64,000 nucleotides of DNA from Tethya wilhelma (GCA_964030475.1 CAXIPT010000010.1:1712240-1776239); one strand, 5' to 3'. Shown: positions 1 through 11,362, numbered from the stretch's first letter. Notes: generated by a model from the letters alone, not told the origin. Made by a program: numbers and translations.

Positions 1-129
1 ACAGGTTATAATAGAAGGCATGGGGGTACAAACATTTCTGCAAATGTATAAAGCAGTATTATGCACTATATCTGTCTTAGTATTGTAGTTTTTTGTATCC
101 TTTTGCTTAAAAATTAATTGGTAATCGTA

Positions 130-1603
130 TTAATCATGCGCACATATAAGACATAAGCATATGGACAAAGCAAGGCCACTTGCACAGGCTGCAATTATAC
201 CAATAATGCTACCAAAAAGCAGTCCAATAAGTTCGCCTTTGAGCTGGGATGTTATGCTGGAGTTGTGTGTTACCTCTGTGAAGCTATCGCTTTCAACTGT
301 GGCTAGAATACAGGTTTGTTGTTTTGTGGCTGGTGAGACTTCACATGAAGGTTCCAGACCTGGTACAAACAGACAGCTGATAGGTAGTCCAACTGTAGTG
401 TAATGTATGGCATATCCTTCAACTTTATATATAATAGACTCGATAGTTGTACCAGGGTAAATTCGCAAAGCTTGGAAAAAGTAGCTTGTATTGTTAGCTT
501 CAACTGTATAGTTTGGCTGGCCACCAGTTAGACAGAAGCTCTTCTGTGGTATGATGCTTGTAGGTTCTATCAGAAATGCCTTGTACTGCAAATAGTCGTT
601 GAATATGTTTGCGTCAACTGCACAAGTTGTTTGTGTCCGACTTTCAACAGTTATATTGAAGTCGTATTGAAGGATAGACCCTTCAATCAGATAGAGTGGC
701 CTAAGATGGTAGGTGTCACCAGATGTTATGTTCACTGAGATCGTTTCATTGATGTACTGCGCTTCATTTTGAAAACTATCACATGTGTTGTTGTAGATCT
801 GTATAGTATTTTGCAAGTTTGGGGCTTCGACTTTCACACTGCCAATGATGTTTGGGTCATATTCCAATAGAAGCACAGTATCTCCGTTTCCAATGACAAC
901 TTTTCTGAATGAACCATCTTGATTGTATATGGAACTTTTCACTCCCAGTATTGTAGTACACACAATGAATATTAGCAGAGTAATACAAAGCAGAATGGCT
1001 GCAGTTACATTAAAACCTTTGAAAGAAATAGAATATTCAGATTTAATTTTTAGACTAGTTATTATATTTGTTAATGAACTTACATATTATTTCTTTATTT
1101 TCACTAGCTTTGTGAAGCAAATGCCACCTTTTATTCTGTCTTCCACTTTGTTGTTCTTGTTTCTGCCTGGTTTGTTGTTGAGCTGGCTCAACATTTACTT
1201 CAACATTTTCTTGCTGAGCAACATTTACTTCAACATTTTCTTGTTGCACTGGCTCAACATTTACTTCAACATTTTCTTGCTGAGCAACATTTACTTCAAC
1301 ATTTTCTTGCTGAGCAACATTTACTTCAACATTTTCTTGCTGAGCAACAATTACTTCAACATTTTCTTGTTGCGCTGGCTCAACATTTACTTCAACATTT
1401 TCTTGCTGCGCTGGCTCAACATTTACTTCAACATTTACTTCAACATTTTGACATGGTTTAGGCCTTACTTCATCATCATCTTCCTTTTCATTTTGCAAGG
1501 TGGGCCTCTCAAGATTGACTTGAGCAGGTTTTTCATCATCTTCTTCTTTGCACTTTAAAGTAGGCTGTCTATCACTGAGAGCTGTACTTTCTTCACAAGC
1601 CAT
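130..1603 (-). CDS. G1: two-helix glycosylated membrane protein, copy 1
   Basis: I do not recognise this family. The model has two exons, 1603-1084 and 1016-130, joined in phase 1 across a 67-bp GT-AG intron, giving 468 residues. The first 170 or so residues have no signal peptide and are rich in Glu, Asp, Gln and Pro; they contain a repeat of NVEVNV units. A hydrophobic helix (AAILLCITLLIFIVCTTILG) opens exon 2. About 220 presumed extracellular residues follow, with N-glycosylation sequons (NNT, NET, NIT, NYT, NNS) and the Cys motif LPISCLFVPGLEPSC. A second helix and short tail (SICLCLICAHD) end the protein. The family is present three times in tandem here. With both termini inside, the middle domain would face outside; that topology is inferred. 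Confidence 0.75.
1183..1452 (-). repeat. Coding minisatellite in G1 (QQENVEVNVA/EPA units)
   Basis: About eight direct repeats of 30 or 36 bp lie in exon 1 of G1. They keep the frame and encode QQENVEVNVA or QQENVEVNVEPA. The paralogues G2 and G3 have a single unit at this place, so the array expanded in G1 after duplication. Lengths stay multiples of three, which suggests selection for an open frame. Confidence 0.85.
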
Positions 1604-1690
1604 TTTTAGAGCTGATGCTAAACTGTGTGAGATTTTATATTAGCTTGTATATATAGCTATATATATATATATATATATTAGTTAACATAG

Positions 1691-1842
1691 CAGGGAAAGT
1701 ACCAGGGGATTTTTTCCGATTGTACTTCATTAACCTTTTAAGGAAATCATCCACCTCATTAATATAGTTTGCTGTGCATGCATGCACGCACTTGCAGTAA
1801 ACACCTCAGTCTTTGGTCATTCAACAGGCAATATTGTAATAT
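1691..1842 (-). promoter_or_regulatory. Conserved upstream block of G1
   Basis: Beginning 88 bp before the G1 start codon, the minus strand carries a block that recurs before G2 and G3: a core GGTACTTTCCC preceded by GGAAAAAATC and by AAGGTTAATG. A second conserved stretch around 1775-1842 also recurs upstream of G2 (3452-3520). Position and conservation suggest a shared promoter element; no known factor site is claimed. Confidence 0.5.
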
Positions 1843-2043
1843 GTGGGGTTATATAAGCAATTCTCCTTAAATACAATTTATTCTTGTGTTATAGTTGTCT
1901 GTGTGCTTAATTATAAATGTTAATTTTCTGCAAATGTATAAAGCAGTATTATGCATTATATAGTTTATATATTGTGTGCAGCTGCATGTCTTTGTATTGT
2001 TACAGTAGTCTTTTGTATCCTTTTGCTTAAATTGGCAATTGTA

Positions 2044-3274
2044 TCAATTATGCTCACTACATATAATACATAAGCACATCAACAAAATGAAGCCACTTGT
2101 ACAGGCTGTTAATATACCAACAATACTACCCACAATCAATCCGATGAGTTCTCCAGCTAGCTGGGATGTTATGCTGGAGTTGTGTGTGATTTCTGTGAAG
2201 CTGTCACTTTCAGTTTTTGCTAGAATACAGGTTTGTTGTTTTGTGGCTGGTGAGACTTCACATGAAGGTTCCAAACCTGGTACAAATAGACAGCTGATAG
2301 GTAGTCCAGCTGTAGTGTAATGTATGGCATATCCTTCAACTTTGTATGCAATGGACCTAATGGTTATTCCAGGGTAAATGCGCAAAGCTTGAAAAAAGTA
2401 GTTTGTATCAAGAGCTTTAAGTGTGTAGTTAGTCTGGCCGATGGTTAGACAGTACTTTTTCTTTGGCAAGGTGCTTGTAGGTTCTATCAAAATGCTTTGT
2501 ACTGCAAGTAGTCGTTGAATACGTTCACGTTAATGGCACAAGTTGTTTGTGTCTGACTTTCAAGAGTTATATTAAAGTTGTATCGAAGGACAGACCCTTT
2601 TATCAGATAGAGTGGCCTAAGAGGGTAGATGTCTTGATCTGACGTTAGATTCACCTGGATTGTTTGGTTGATGTACTCCGTTTCATTCTGCTGGAAGCTG
2701 TCACACGTGTTGTTATAGATCTGTATAGTATTTTGAAAGTTTGGGTCTTCAACTTCCACACTGCCAATGATATGTGGGTCATATTCCAATAGAAGCACCG
2801 TATCCCTGTTGTCAAGGAGAACTTTACCAAATGAGCCATTGCGATGGTATATGGAACTTTTCACCCCGATGATGATAATACTTATCATGAATATCACTAT
2901 ACTAATGATAGTAGTACAACACAGAATGGCTGCAGTCATGTTATAACCTTTGAAAGAAATAAGAAAATTCAGATGATAACTGAAACTGTACAATTATTTA
3001 TGAACTTACATGTTGTTTCTTTGTTTTTGAAAGCTTGTCGAAGTAAAGGCCTCCTTTCATTTTGTTGCCCCCTTTCTTGTGTTGTTGGTCCTTGCCTGGT
3101 TTCAAAATTTACTTCAACATTTTGACATGGTTTAGGCCTTACTTCATCATCATCTTCCTCTTCATTTTGCAAGTTGGGACTCTCAAGATTGACTTGAGCA
3201 GGTTCATTATCATCATCTTCTTCTTTGCACTTCAGAAGTGGCTGCATATCACTGGAGGTATCTTTAGAAGCCAT
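2044..3274 (-). pseudogene. G2: frameshifted paralogue of G1/G3
   Basis: Same layout as G1: exon 1 at 3274-3010 (acidic, KCKEEDDDNEPAQVNLE), a 62-bp intron, and exon 2 from 2947 with the first helix (MTAAILCCTTIISIVIFMIS). The long sequon-rich domain is broken near 2490, where one base is missing compared with G1 (TCTATCAGAAATG against TCTATCAAAATG). The frame moves by one there, splitting the domain after FNDYLQYKAF. The rest is intact in the other frame, including the Cys motif and the last helix, so the lesion is single and young, or a sequencing error. Exon 2 is 904 bp, one base short of the in-phase length. Confidence 0.7.
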
Positions 3275-3370
3275 TTTGAGAGAGCTCTTGCTAAACTAAT
3301 ACTTATTGTCTAAGTAACAAGAGGTTTTATATTGCAATTCGTATACGTAATATTTGGAATAGTTTACATA

Positions 3371-3520
3371 CCAGGAAAGTACCAGGGCATTTTTTCCTAT
3401 TACACTGCCATTAACCTTACTCAACAAAGTGGAAGTCTCAATGATACTCATGAATGCATACACTTGTAGTAAACAACTCCTACAGTAAGTCATTCAACAA
3501 GCAATACTGTAGCACTAACC
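3371..3520 (-). promoter_or_regulatory. Conserved upstream block of G2
   Basis: Starts 97 bp before the G2 start codon and aligns with the G1 block, with the same GGTACTTTCC core and GGAAAAAATG. A second shared stretch containing GTCATTCAAC lies at its far end. The sequence between the genes is otherwise not obviously alike. Confidence 0.5.
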
Positions 3521-3575
3521 ATGCATGTATGGATGCTTGATGCTCATTCAATCCGTGAAAGAAAATCATATAGCA

Positions 3576-4802
3576 TTAATGATGCAAGCAAAGATATAGG
3601 AACGTGAGCCATGAGCAACAAAACAAAAAGGTCATAAATCCAACTAACAAAATAGCCAAGAAGAGTCCAATATATTCGTTATAGAGCTGGGATGTTATGC
3701 TGGAGTTGTGTGTGACCTCCGTGAAGTTATTACTTTCAGTTTTTGCTAGAATACAGGTTTGTTGTTTTGTGGCTGGTGAGACTTCACATGAAGGTTCCAA
3801 ACCTGGTACAAACAGACAGCTGATAGGTAGTCCAGCTGTAATGTAATGTATGGCATATCCTTCAACTTTGTATGTAATAGATGCTATACTTGTGTCAGGG
3901 TAAATGTACAAAGCTTGAAAGAAGTAACTTGTTTCACGTGCTTCAAGTGTGTAGTTAGTCTGGCCGCTGGTTAGACAATAGCGTTGTTGTGGTATGATGC
4001 TTGTAGGTTCAATTAGAAATGTCTCGTACTGCAAATAGTCATTGAATATGTTCACATTAAGTTCACATGTCATTTGGGCCCATTTATCTGAAGTTTTGAA
4101 GGTGATATTGAAGTCATATTGAAGGATAGAACCATTGATTAGATAGAATGATGGTAGTGCATAGGTTTTGTTACCAGATGGTATATTCACTGAGATTGTT
4201 TGGTAGATGTATTCGGTTTTATTTTGGAAGCTGTCACACGTGTTGTTGTAGATCTGTATAGTGTGTTGAGAGTCAGGAACTTCAACTTTCACTCTACCAA
4301 AGATGTGTGGGTCATATTCAAATACAAAAACAGTATCTGTGTTTCCTAGAATGGCTTTTCCAAACGAACCATCTTGATTGTATATGGAACTCCTCATACT
4401 GAATATGACAGCCATTGTAATCAGTATTACCAGACTAATGTAGAACACAATGGCTGCAATCACATTTGCACCTGGAAAATGAAATAAGTTTTGATACTGG
4501 TTTAATTTATTTTTGGTAGGCTTACGTAGTGCTGTTTTGTGTTTGACACAGCAGTTTTCCTCTCTTCCTGGTTGAAGCAAAAGTTGTCTTTCATTTTGTT
4601 GTACTTGTCCCTGCCTGGTTCTTTGTTGAGCTGGCTGAACATTTACTTTAACATTTTGACATGGTTTAGACCTTACCTCAACATCATCTTCCTTTTCATT
4701 TTGCAAGGTGGGCCTCTCAAGATTGACTTGAGCAGGTTTTTCATCATCTTCTTCTTTCAACTTCAGAAGAGGCTGCATGTTATATGCTTCTTCTAAAGCC
4801 AT
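3576..4802 (-). CDS. G3: two-helix glycosylated membrane protein, copy 3
   Basis: Third and most intact member of the G family. Exons are 4802-4526 and 4471-3576, with a 54-bp GT-AG intron (4525-4472). The intron is a multiple of three with no stop, so an unspliced frame of 408 codons also exists; the paralogues show that the 390-residue spliced form is the likely product. An acidic cytoplasmic-type N-terminus without a repeat expansion leads to a helix (VIAAIVFYISLVILITMAVI). A domain with about eight sequons (NNT, NKT, NGS, NIT, NYT, NFT, NSS) and the LPISCLFVPGLEPSC motif follows, then a last helix ending FLYLCLHH. The function is unknown. Confidence 0.75.
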   Translation of the reverse strand: MALEEAYNMQPLLKLKEEDDEKPAQVNLERPTLQNEKEDDVEVRSKPCQNVKVNVQPAQQRTRQGQVQQNERQLLLQPGREENCCVKHKTALRKPTKNKLNQYQNLFHFPGANVIAAIVFYISLVILITMAVIFSMRSSIYNQDGSFGKAILGNTDTVFVFEYDPHIFGRVKVEVPDSQHTIQIYNNTCDSFQNKTEYIYQTISVNIPSGNKTYALPSFYLINGSILQYDFNITFKTSDKWAQMTCELNVNIFNDYLQYETFLIEPTSIIPQQRYCLTSGQTNYTLEARETSYFFQALYIYPDTSIASITYKVEGYAIHYITAGLPISCLFVPGLEPSCEVSPATKQQTCILAKTESNNFTEVTHNSSITSQLYNEYIGLFLAILLVGFMTFLFCCSWLTFLYLCLHH

Positions 4803-4870
4803 TTTTTAACACATCCTTCTCCTGCTATTGGGCCTTTTTCTGCCAGAGTCTGTGTGCACACTGGTAGGTG

Positions 4871-5207
4871 TTCCATGAATCTTATATAATGTGGGGAGAT
4901 ACTACTAGGGAGAGTACCTGGCGATTTTTTTTTTGTTGTTAGACCAAAAGTTACTGCAATATGATCAGAAACATGATACTAGATATTCCATGAATCTTAT
5001 AATGTGGGGAGATACTACTAGGGAGAGTACTTGGCGATTTTTTTTTGTTAGACCAAAAGTTATTACAATATGATCAGAAACATGATACTAGATATTCCAT
5101 TAATCGGGGAGATACTACTAGGGAGAGTACCTGGCGATTTTGTTGTTTACCAGTGATTAGATTAACCTTTAAGTTAGTACAGTATGATTTGAAACACAGT
5201 ACTAGAT
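4871..5207 (-). repeat. Three tandem copies of the G promoter-type element
   Basis: Three direct repeats of roughly 110 bp start at about 4871, 4986 and 5095. Each contains the plus-strand sequence GGGAGAGTACCTGGCGATTT, which matches the single-copy block upstream of G1 and G2. The third unit also keeps the flanking TTAACCTTTAAG. The first unit lies about 106 bp before the G3 start codon, the same spacing as in the paralogues. The repeat has therefore tripled the putative promoter element of G3. Confidence 0.7.
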
Positions 5208-5413
5208 GGCTTTGAAAGTAATGTCACTAAATGTCGGAAAATTTGTTCTAATAACAAGAATGCTTGTGCTATCAAATCCAAGCTCACACACGTCTTATGC
5301 CTATATGATCACATACAGGCAGGCTATGCAAAGATTTATGTATATATCAATACTGACAAACCAAGCTGTAAGTAGTGATTTATCCTATGTTTCATGATCA
5401 CTACCCCATGCAG

Positions 5414-5937
5414 GTGAAGAAGACCTATGTGTACTTCCTCTACCACTGCTACATTGACACTGAGGTAGACAACAAGGAGACCTTCACCAAGGAGTACCTC
5501 TGGGATCTCTTCAAGAGCTTCCTCGTTGACATAGATGCTGTATGTCATGCATGAATAATTCCTTGGTTACTGTGTTGAATTGCCATTATCTGTAAAAATA
5601 TAGTGGAAGTGCCTTGTTTATCAATGTATTAGTTTGCATACTTCAGATTGATAGAATAAGTGCAGTGGTTATTTGGTTTCTTACTTGTGTGCATCATACC
5701 ATATAGCCGAAAATATTGACAATCCAAAAAAAATTTGACGGTTTGCTCTGCAGAATATAAAATAAAAATATTAACGAATTTAAATTTGAAGATTTGCACG
5801 TGCATATACATTCATATATGGTGCCCAAAATATTGGCGGATTTAAATTGATGATTTGGACTTTGACCGTCAAACCGTCAATATTTCTGGCTATACAGTAA
5901 TACGAAAAAAATCCACTTCTTTAACTTTTTCCATTTC

Positions 5938-5977
<40 letters not shown>

Positions 5978-8900
5978 TCACAGGTTGTTCGACCAGTAAG
6001 ACCAGAGCACAAGGACCAGGTTCTTCGCAGTTACATCACCGAGACAGTCCCTATGGTGGTGGCTGACTTCTTCAGGGCTCCACTAGCTCTCTCTCTCATC
6101 AAAGTACCTGTGAGTAAAAGAAAATAATATCATAATGATCAAATAATGACTTTCATTTTCCATTTACTATTAAAGTCCATCTGGTTTGAGAATGTTGGTA
6201 CAAAAACTTGAATAACTTTCTTATTATCTACTCAATTTCTGTATTTCAAACACTGTTGAAATGTGTTCAACCTCCCTATTTTTTTGGTTACTTTTCCAGC
6301 TTGCTACACCTTACCAGTCATGTATGTCCCATAAGAAAAGTATTGGCCATAAGATAGTATTGACTGGCATGTATTATGAACATCATGAATCTTATTATTG
6401 ACCATGTGTTCAACTTCCAGCAGCATTCTTAAGCCAGATCTACTTCAGTTGAACTATTCCTGATATAGGTACCTGAGTGGCTTCCCCCTTTTGCCAAATT
6501 ACTAGATACCTGCCTGAGCAGGCATTGGGAGGGTTCTTTTGGGTATGGGATTATTTAAACCTTGTTTTGTCTTCCTTTAGGCTCATCAAGACACCTTCAA
6601 GGAACTTCTTCACCGATTGTACCAGTTGCTGACGTGTAAATTTGTTCAAGAGTTGGAGGATGACTCAGTTGCCAAGGAGGTTGATAAGTGTATCACTATA
6701 CTGCACAACATTGGTATGTGTGTGTGTATTATTGTATGATTTACTGATCGAGCATTTGTATTCATAGAAGACTGAAATCTGTACAGAATGTTTGCCTGTA
6801 TAGGCTGTGAAGATTCATAATTATGCTAAAGTCCATCCGATCGACTTAGTAGCTATAATTGTGTGTATTTTCATGCATACCTAAATTGCTATTATTGTGT
6901 CTCTGTTGGTTCATATAGCAAAGGAAGAAGCTATTCCACTACCTCCCAACTTGGTTGAAAAACTCACCCAATCTGTATCAACCAGACAGGTACGTACATG
7001 CATTGGTCATACCATATAGCGAGAAAGTTTCATGGGGTTTAACTTTTGCAGTTTTCGCGGATCACAATCCATCCCTGAAAGCTTTTTTCAGTGAAAATCT
7101 CCTTAATGTATAATTATACACATGGAGATCCGTAGCTCATCCGCAAAAGTTATAATGCAAAAATGTTTGAAGAGAGACATCCGTGAAAGTTATACCCTTA
7201 CAAAACTTTCCTGCTATACAGTAAATATAAGTTAGTAAAAAAAAACAAAAAAAACCTTGCAATTGCTGACTTCATTTTACTCTCATTTTGTAGGCCAAGC
7301 TGAGAGGACTGATGTGGAAGTCTAAGATCATGGACCGGAAGAGGACCACCATGCTTCAGTTGAACATACCTCAGGACAGTGCCAATAGAGCCAAGACCAT
7401 CATTGATGGAGTGACGGTACATACATACATACACTAGTAGCACAATGTCATGAATTCACAAGTTTGTTTCCATATGTAACAGGAAAGTCGTGTGGTGTAT
7501 ACTGTATATTGTATACTGTATAGTCTACAGAAAAGCTTAATAAAGCTTTTAGAGTAAAGCTTAGTTCATAATGAGAAAATAATTATGTGTCTTTATGATA
7601 CAATGACAAATATGTATATGTCAGAAATTGCAAAAGTTTTTGTGTATAAAACTTTCAGTTGTTGGTTCAGAAAGTATCAGTGTACCCATAATATCATATT
7701 TAACACACACACACAGAATGTGATGGCCCACATCAATGACCTTTGGCGACCCCTAGTAACAGCTGAAGGATCTTTGCTCATCAACATCTTTCACTGTCCA
7801 GAGGCTCTCTTCCCTCTGGGACGAAAGGTGTTCCATCACGCCAAGGACAGATTTATCAAACGGTTAGTCTAACTAATGTTGAGCTAATGTTTGTCCAGTG
7901 AAGTAGCTAGATTTGCTGAGTCAATAATGTGACCTTTCTCAATTTAATGTGTACAGTATATTCAATTGCAGTTTAAAAAAAATGAGCAAACAGAATGATA
8001 TGTGCATGTGTTGGCTTGCTTTGTGAATGTATACACTCATGTCATAGCTACATACATGGTCACTATTCCATTTTTATGGGTCCTCCATTTAGTTAAAGTT
8101 TGCCTATAGTTATAGTGTAGTAGACACTAATATTTCTTCACATAGATGTAGATTAACATTAGCAAAGTTAGTGAACTTGTCGTTGCAGGATCAACATTAA
8201 ATACGTTTCGATCTCGAAGATCTTCTTCAGTTGGTCAGACGTAGCAATGAACCCCTACAGCATGTGTAACAACATTCATTCATTTACAATCCATAATACA
8301 CAGGTTGGTCCAGCATATGGAGAGTGATGTCTTCATGCAGTCCGATGATCTGTGCGTCACAGTCCTCCAAAAGTTCAAAGGGATGATCGAGCCTCCTCCA
8401 GATCTCAACGAGACTGGCCTTGCACTGAGAGAACAGCTCCTACAGACGTACTTCATGCAGTACATACAAATACAGTGCTCTAAGATATTTCCTGGCCGCA
8501 GCAGTGAGGGAAGACAGGTATGTTAATAGATGGATCGATTCACTGAAGGTCTTGCTTGAGTGTGCATTTAGAGTACATGTGTATGGTGAATTTAACTATA
8601 AGTTTTTCGGCTTTTTTCAAACATATCTCAGTCTAGGAAGGCCGTATTGAGCTAGGATTGGTGCTGTTGCAATCAGTGCTGAAGAGAGATTTTGAATGAT
8701 ATGGTTTATTGATAAATTTAGATTTTGACACAAATCATTGAAAACCATGGATTTGCCTTTGGTCGAGTGCAATTTTATAGGCCATTTTTCAATTTTCAAA
8801 GTACAACATATTATTCAAAAGATCTCTTCATGCTGATTGCAATGGTACAAGTCCCAGCTTCTTACGACCTTCCTAGGCTAAGATAGTTTTGATGAAGCAA

Positions 8901-9286
8901 AGAACGTAACTCATGCATGCATGTAGTAGTCAAGCATTGAACACATTTACCCATATTATTCCAATCCATTCACCCATATGCTGTACTAACATTTACATAA
9001 TAATATCCAGAGGAGAGCAAGCACATCAAGAAGGGGAAGCGTTAGACCGACGAGACTACAGGCACAACAAAGACTTGAGAACATTAATCTTTCAAATTCA
9101 TCTGAAATTGCTGTCTCGCTCGGTCCCATTACTCTGAAACTCGAAGAAGTTCAAAGCAGGCTTGACAAGTGTGGACTAAGCCATCTGATTATCAAACTGA
9201 TAGTCAACGGAGAGCACCACGACGTGATTCTAGAAGCCATCAAGACAGCAGTAGCCCTCCTCATTGGAGGTCATCGTGATGTTCAG
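5414..9286 (+). CDS. ITPR: IP3 receptor, visible exons 1-8 (coupling region)
   Basis: Part of an inositol 1,4,5-trisphosphate-gated calcium release channel of the endoplasmic reticulum. Exons: 5414-5539, 5984-6109, 6581-6713, 6919-6989, 7294-7416, 7717-7862, 8304-8517 and 9011-9286; all phases fit. The order of peptides follows the mid-protein regulatory region of animal IP3Rs: an HCYIDTEV segment, then NDLWRPLVTAEGSLLINIFH, then a segment ending FMQYIQIQCSKIFPGRS, then LEEVQSRLDKCGLSHLIIKL. The eighth exon begins RRASTSRRGS, two basic sites of the protein kinase A type at the place where vertebrate IP3R1 has its GRRES site. Ligand-binding exons must lie left of the window. The next exon is 31.5 kb away. 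Confidence 0.92.
5697..5902 (+). repeat. Inverted-repeat element B, copy 1
   Basis: An element of about 200 bp in an IP3R intron, starting ACCATATAGCCGAAAATATT and ending AATATTTCTGGCTATA, near-perfect terminal inverted repeats. A second copy in the opposite orientation is at 37517-37727. There is no coding capacity, as expected of a non-autonomous DNA element. Confidence 0.75.
5943..5974 (+). repeat. CA microsatellite next to an IP3R acceptor
   Basis: A run of CA dinucleotides ends nine bases before the acceptor AG of the exon starting at 5984. Similar CA or CT runs abut the acceptors at 7717, 41499 and 42953. Confidence 0.9.
6171..6460 (+). repeat. Inverted-repeat element A, copy 1
   Basis: Begins TAAAGTCCATCTGGTTTGAG and ends with the diverged inverse (CAGCATTCTTAAGCCAGATC). 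The family recurs at 26011 (one end only), 35921, 37727 and 46463. It is noncoding and lies in an IP3R intron. Confidence 0.7.
7011..7224 (+). repeat. Inverted-repeat element C, copy 1
   Basis: Starts ACCATATAGCGAGAAAGTTT and ends AAACTTTCCTGCTATACAGT. It shares the tip ACCATATAGC with element B but not its interior. Noncoding, within an IP3R intron. Confidence 0.65.
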
Positions 9287-9802
9287 GTAAGCTTTGTTTG
9301 CATGTGTGCTTTCTTCATTGCTGACGGTGGTAAATTTTGGCGGCCGCTATGTTTATTGAATGAGCAAGCGCAAGTAAACATTTTGATTGTGAAGTGTATG
9401 TGTGTGTTTGTGAATGAGAATGTGCACAAGAAGATGATAAACTGACGAATGAACAGGCCATCTAAAGTGACAAGTAGTAATGATTAAGGCAAGGTCATTT
9501 TATGGAACATTGTGCAAATGTGTTTACATGTATTCATTGTATAGTTGATAGAAATAAATAAGGTAAGGTACTTTAATAATGTTAACTGTAAATGCTTTCA
9601 CCACGGAAAAGTTGAACTATTGTCTATGACTCTTTCAAGTCAAACGACTCGTATCTATCACAATTTTCACAATGTACTTGCACTTAATAATTATTGTTTT
9701 GTATGTCTAAACTGTTTATGTGTTTAGTCTCAGTCCTCAAATTCCTTGCACTTTAGATCACCTGATTCCATGAACTGTGCATGCATATACAGTATATCAG
9801 TG

Positions 9803-10904
9803 TTAGTCCTTGTCTGATGAAATCTCCATATCGTACACAGTTGCTAGCATTAATGTGGCCGTCTAATCAAATGTGTGTGTGTGTTTGTGTAAAAATCACA
9901 GTCGTAAATTGTGAAAAGAAAAATTTTCCCACAAGTTTGAAGTTGTATGGAATGAGTTAATTTCGTACCCAAAAGATGATAGCAACAAATGCCCCACCAA
10001 ATTCAATGTATTCGTAGTCTCCTCTAATGTGTTCTGTGTTGATTTTGTTGCCAATAACGTACAGGGTTATCCCCAGTCCACTTGTGAAGAATACACCGAT
10101 AAAAGCTGTCTAAAATTGTGCAAAGGTTAAGTCAAATCTCAATGACAATGTCATTATATGCATGTATGAATATATGCAGTTTCTACACTGTAGAGAGTTT
10201 GATAAATTTTCACCTGAAAAGGAGTTCTGCTTAACAATTTACTTTTTTTTTTGGTGCATTTTCTGCTCTGTTTACAGTACGCAATCATGCCTTGTCAAGG
10301 CTCTAGCTTGGTTTTGAGGATACAATTGATCCCAGCGCTCCACTCACTGGCTGTGGGAAGGCTGCACTTAACAGAGCACTGGTGATAGCCAATGGTCCTA
10401 CAATGGTCACAGCCCAGAGGTGGAATGTGTTGGTTGCACCAGTCCGGGGTGCTTGTCTATCAATAAATGGTTGTGTGAGAATGGAATGTTCGTAAAACTC
10501 ATTGTACAGCCACAATATAGTTAAATGCAAGACTGCATCTTATTCTTGTCAAGTTTTCTGGCTTAGCCTACTGTATTGCATCTAATTTTATTACAAAGAT
10601 CTCTTACTCATTTATTGTCCCGATTCCAAACCCAATGACCACCAGTAGCCATCCCACCAGTGTAAGCGCAAGGGTTCCAATAGCAAGCTACATGTGTATG
10701 CATGATGTTATACAGTGTGTGTGTAATAGGATTATGATGGGAACCTCGAGAGAGAAGCTGTACATATAGCTTTATGAATCAGCCTCAGACTGTTATTCTC
10801 AGAATATAGTTATATTCTTGAAAGTATTACTGGTTATGATATTATATATAATATACCTTTCTTAATATCCCTTGAAAGAGCTTCTTTAGATACTTCTTCT
10901 TCAT
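9803..10904 (-). CDS. N1: family-1 four-helix membrane protein
   Basis: Five exons: 10904-10857 (MKKKYLKKLFQGILRK), 10687-10608, 10456-10324, 10109-9969 and 9862-9803. Phases 0, 2, 0, 0 match the other family members, and the product is 153 residues. Exon 2 holds helix 1 (LTLVGWLLVVIGFGIGT), exon 3 helix 2, exon 4 helices 3 and 4 (GVFFTSGLGITLYVIG; FVAIIFW). Exon 5 carries the family end motif in diverged form (MLATVYDM, then a stop). The exon 3 donor is the odd GTATCC. The short basic start and small loops suggest both ends in the cytosol. I recognise no named family; size resembles small tetraspan proteins, but that is weak evidence. Confidence 0.7.
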
Positions 10905-11362
10905 GGCCAGAGTTAAAACCAAGTCACTGCTTATACTAGCTTCAAAACTGAAATAAATGCTGCTTTTTTTCTCCTACTTCCTCCAACTGAACAGTATATC
11001 TTGGCTATATATTGCTATCGTTTGTGACTGTGGGTTGTTTTGAGATGTATAGGTGCTGTGTTGCTATGAGAATTAACAACCCAAGCTATATGTACCTGAC
11101 AAGCACATATTACTTGTTTACTATCTATACAGGACAGTATATAGTAGATCAATACAGTGGGCAAGTTAATGTGTATACTGATATGGTATACTAGTGATGC
11201 AGATACTATAAAATGTAAACACATTTCACGTAGACTAAACAACATGCTGTTACTGTTCATATGGGATTACATAATTATAAGTACCACATGAACTTTGTAC
11301 TCTGTGACCACACCCTTTTAAGAAAGACTATTTATCATTACATCATAAATGCAGCTCGAAAC

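Noticed and set aside
4472..4525. Unspliced 408-codon reading of G3
   Set aside because: The 54-bp segment has clear GT-AG borders at the place where G1 and G2 have introns; it merely lacks a stop.
4871..5207. CRISPR-like array
   Set aside because: The three units are about 110 bp, diverged, without regular spacers, and resemble the promoter blocks of G1 and G2.
5206..5397. Open frame just before the first visible receptor exon
   Set aside because: It does not resemble IP3R, and the exon after it has its own acceptor at 5413.
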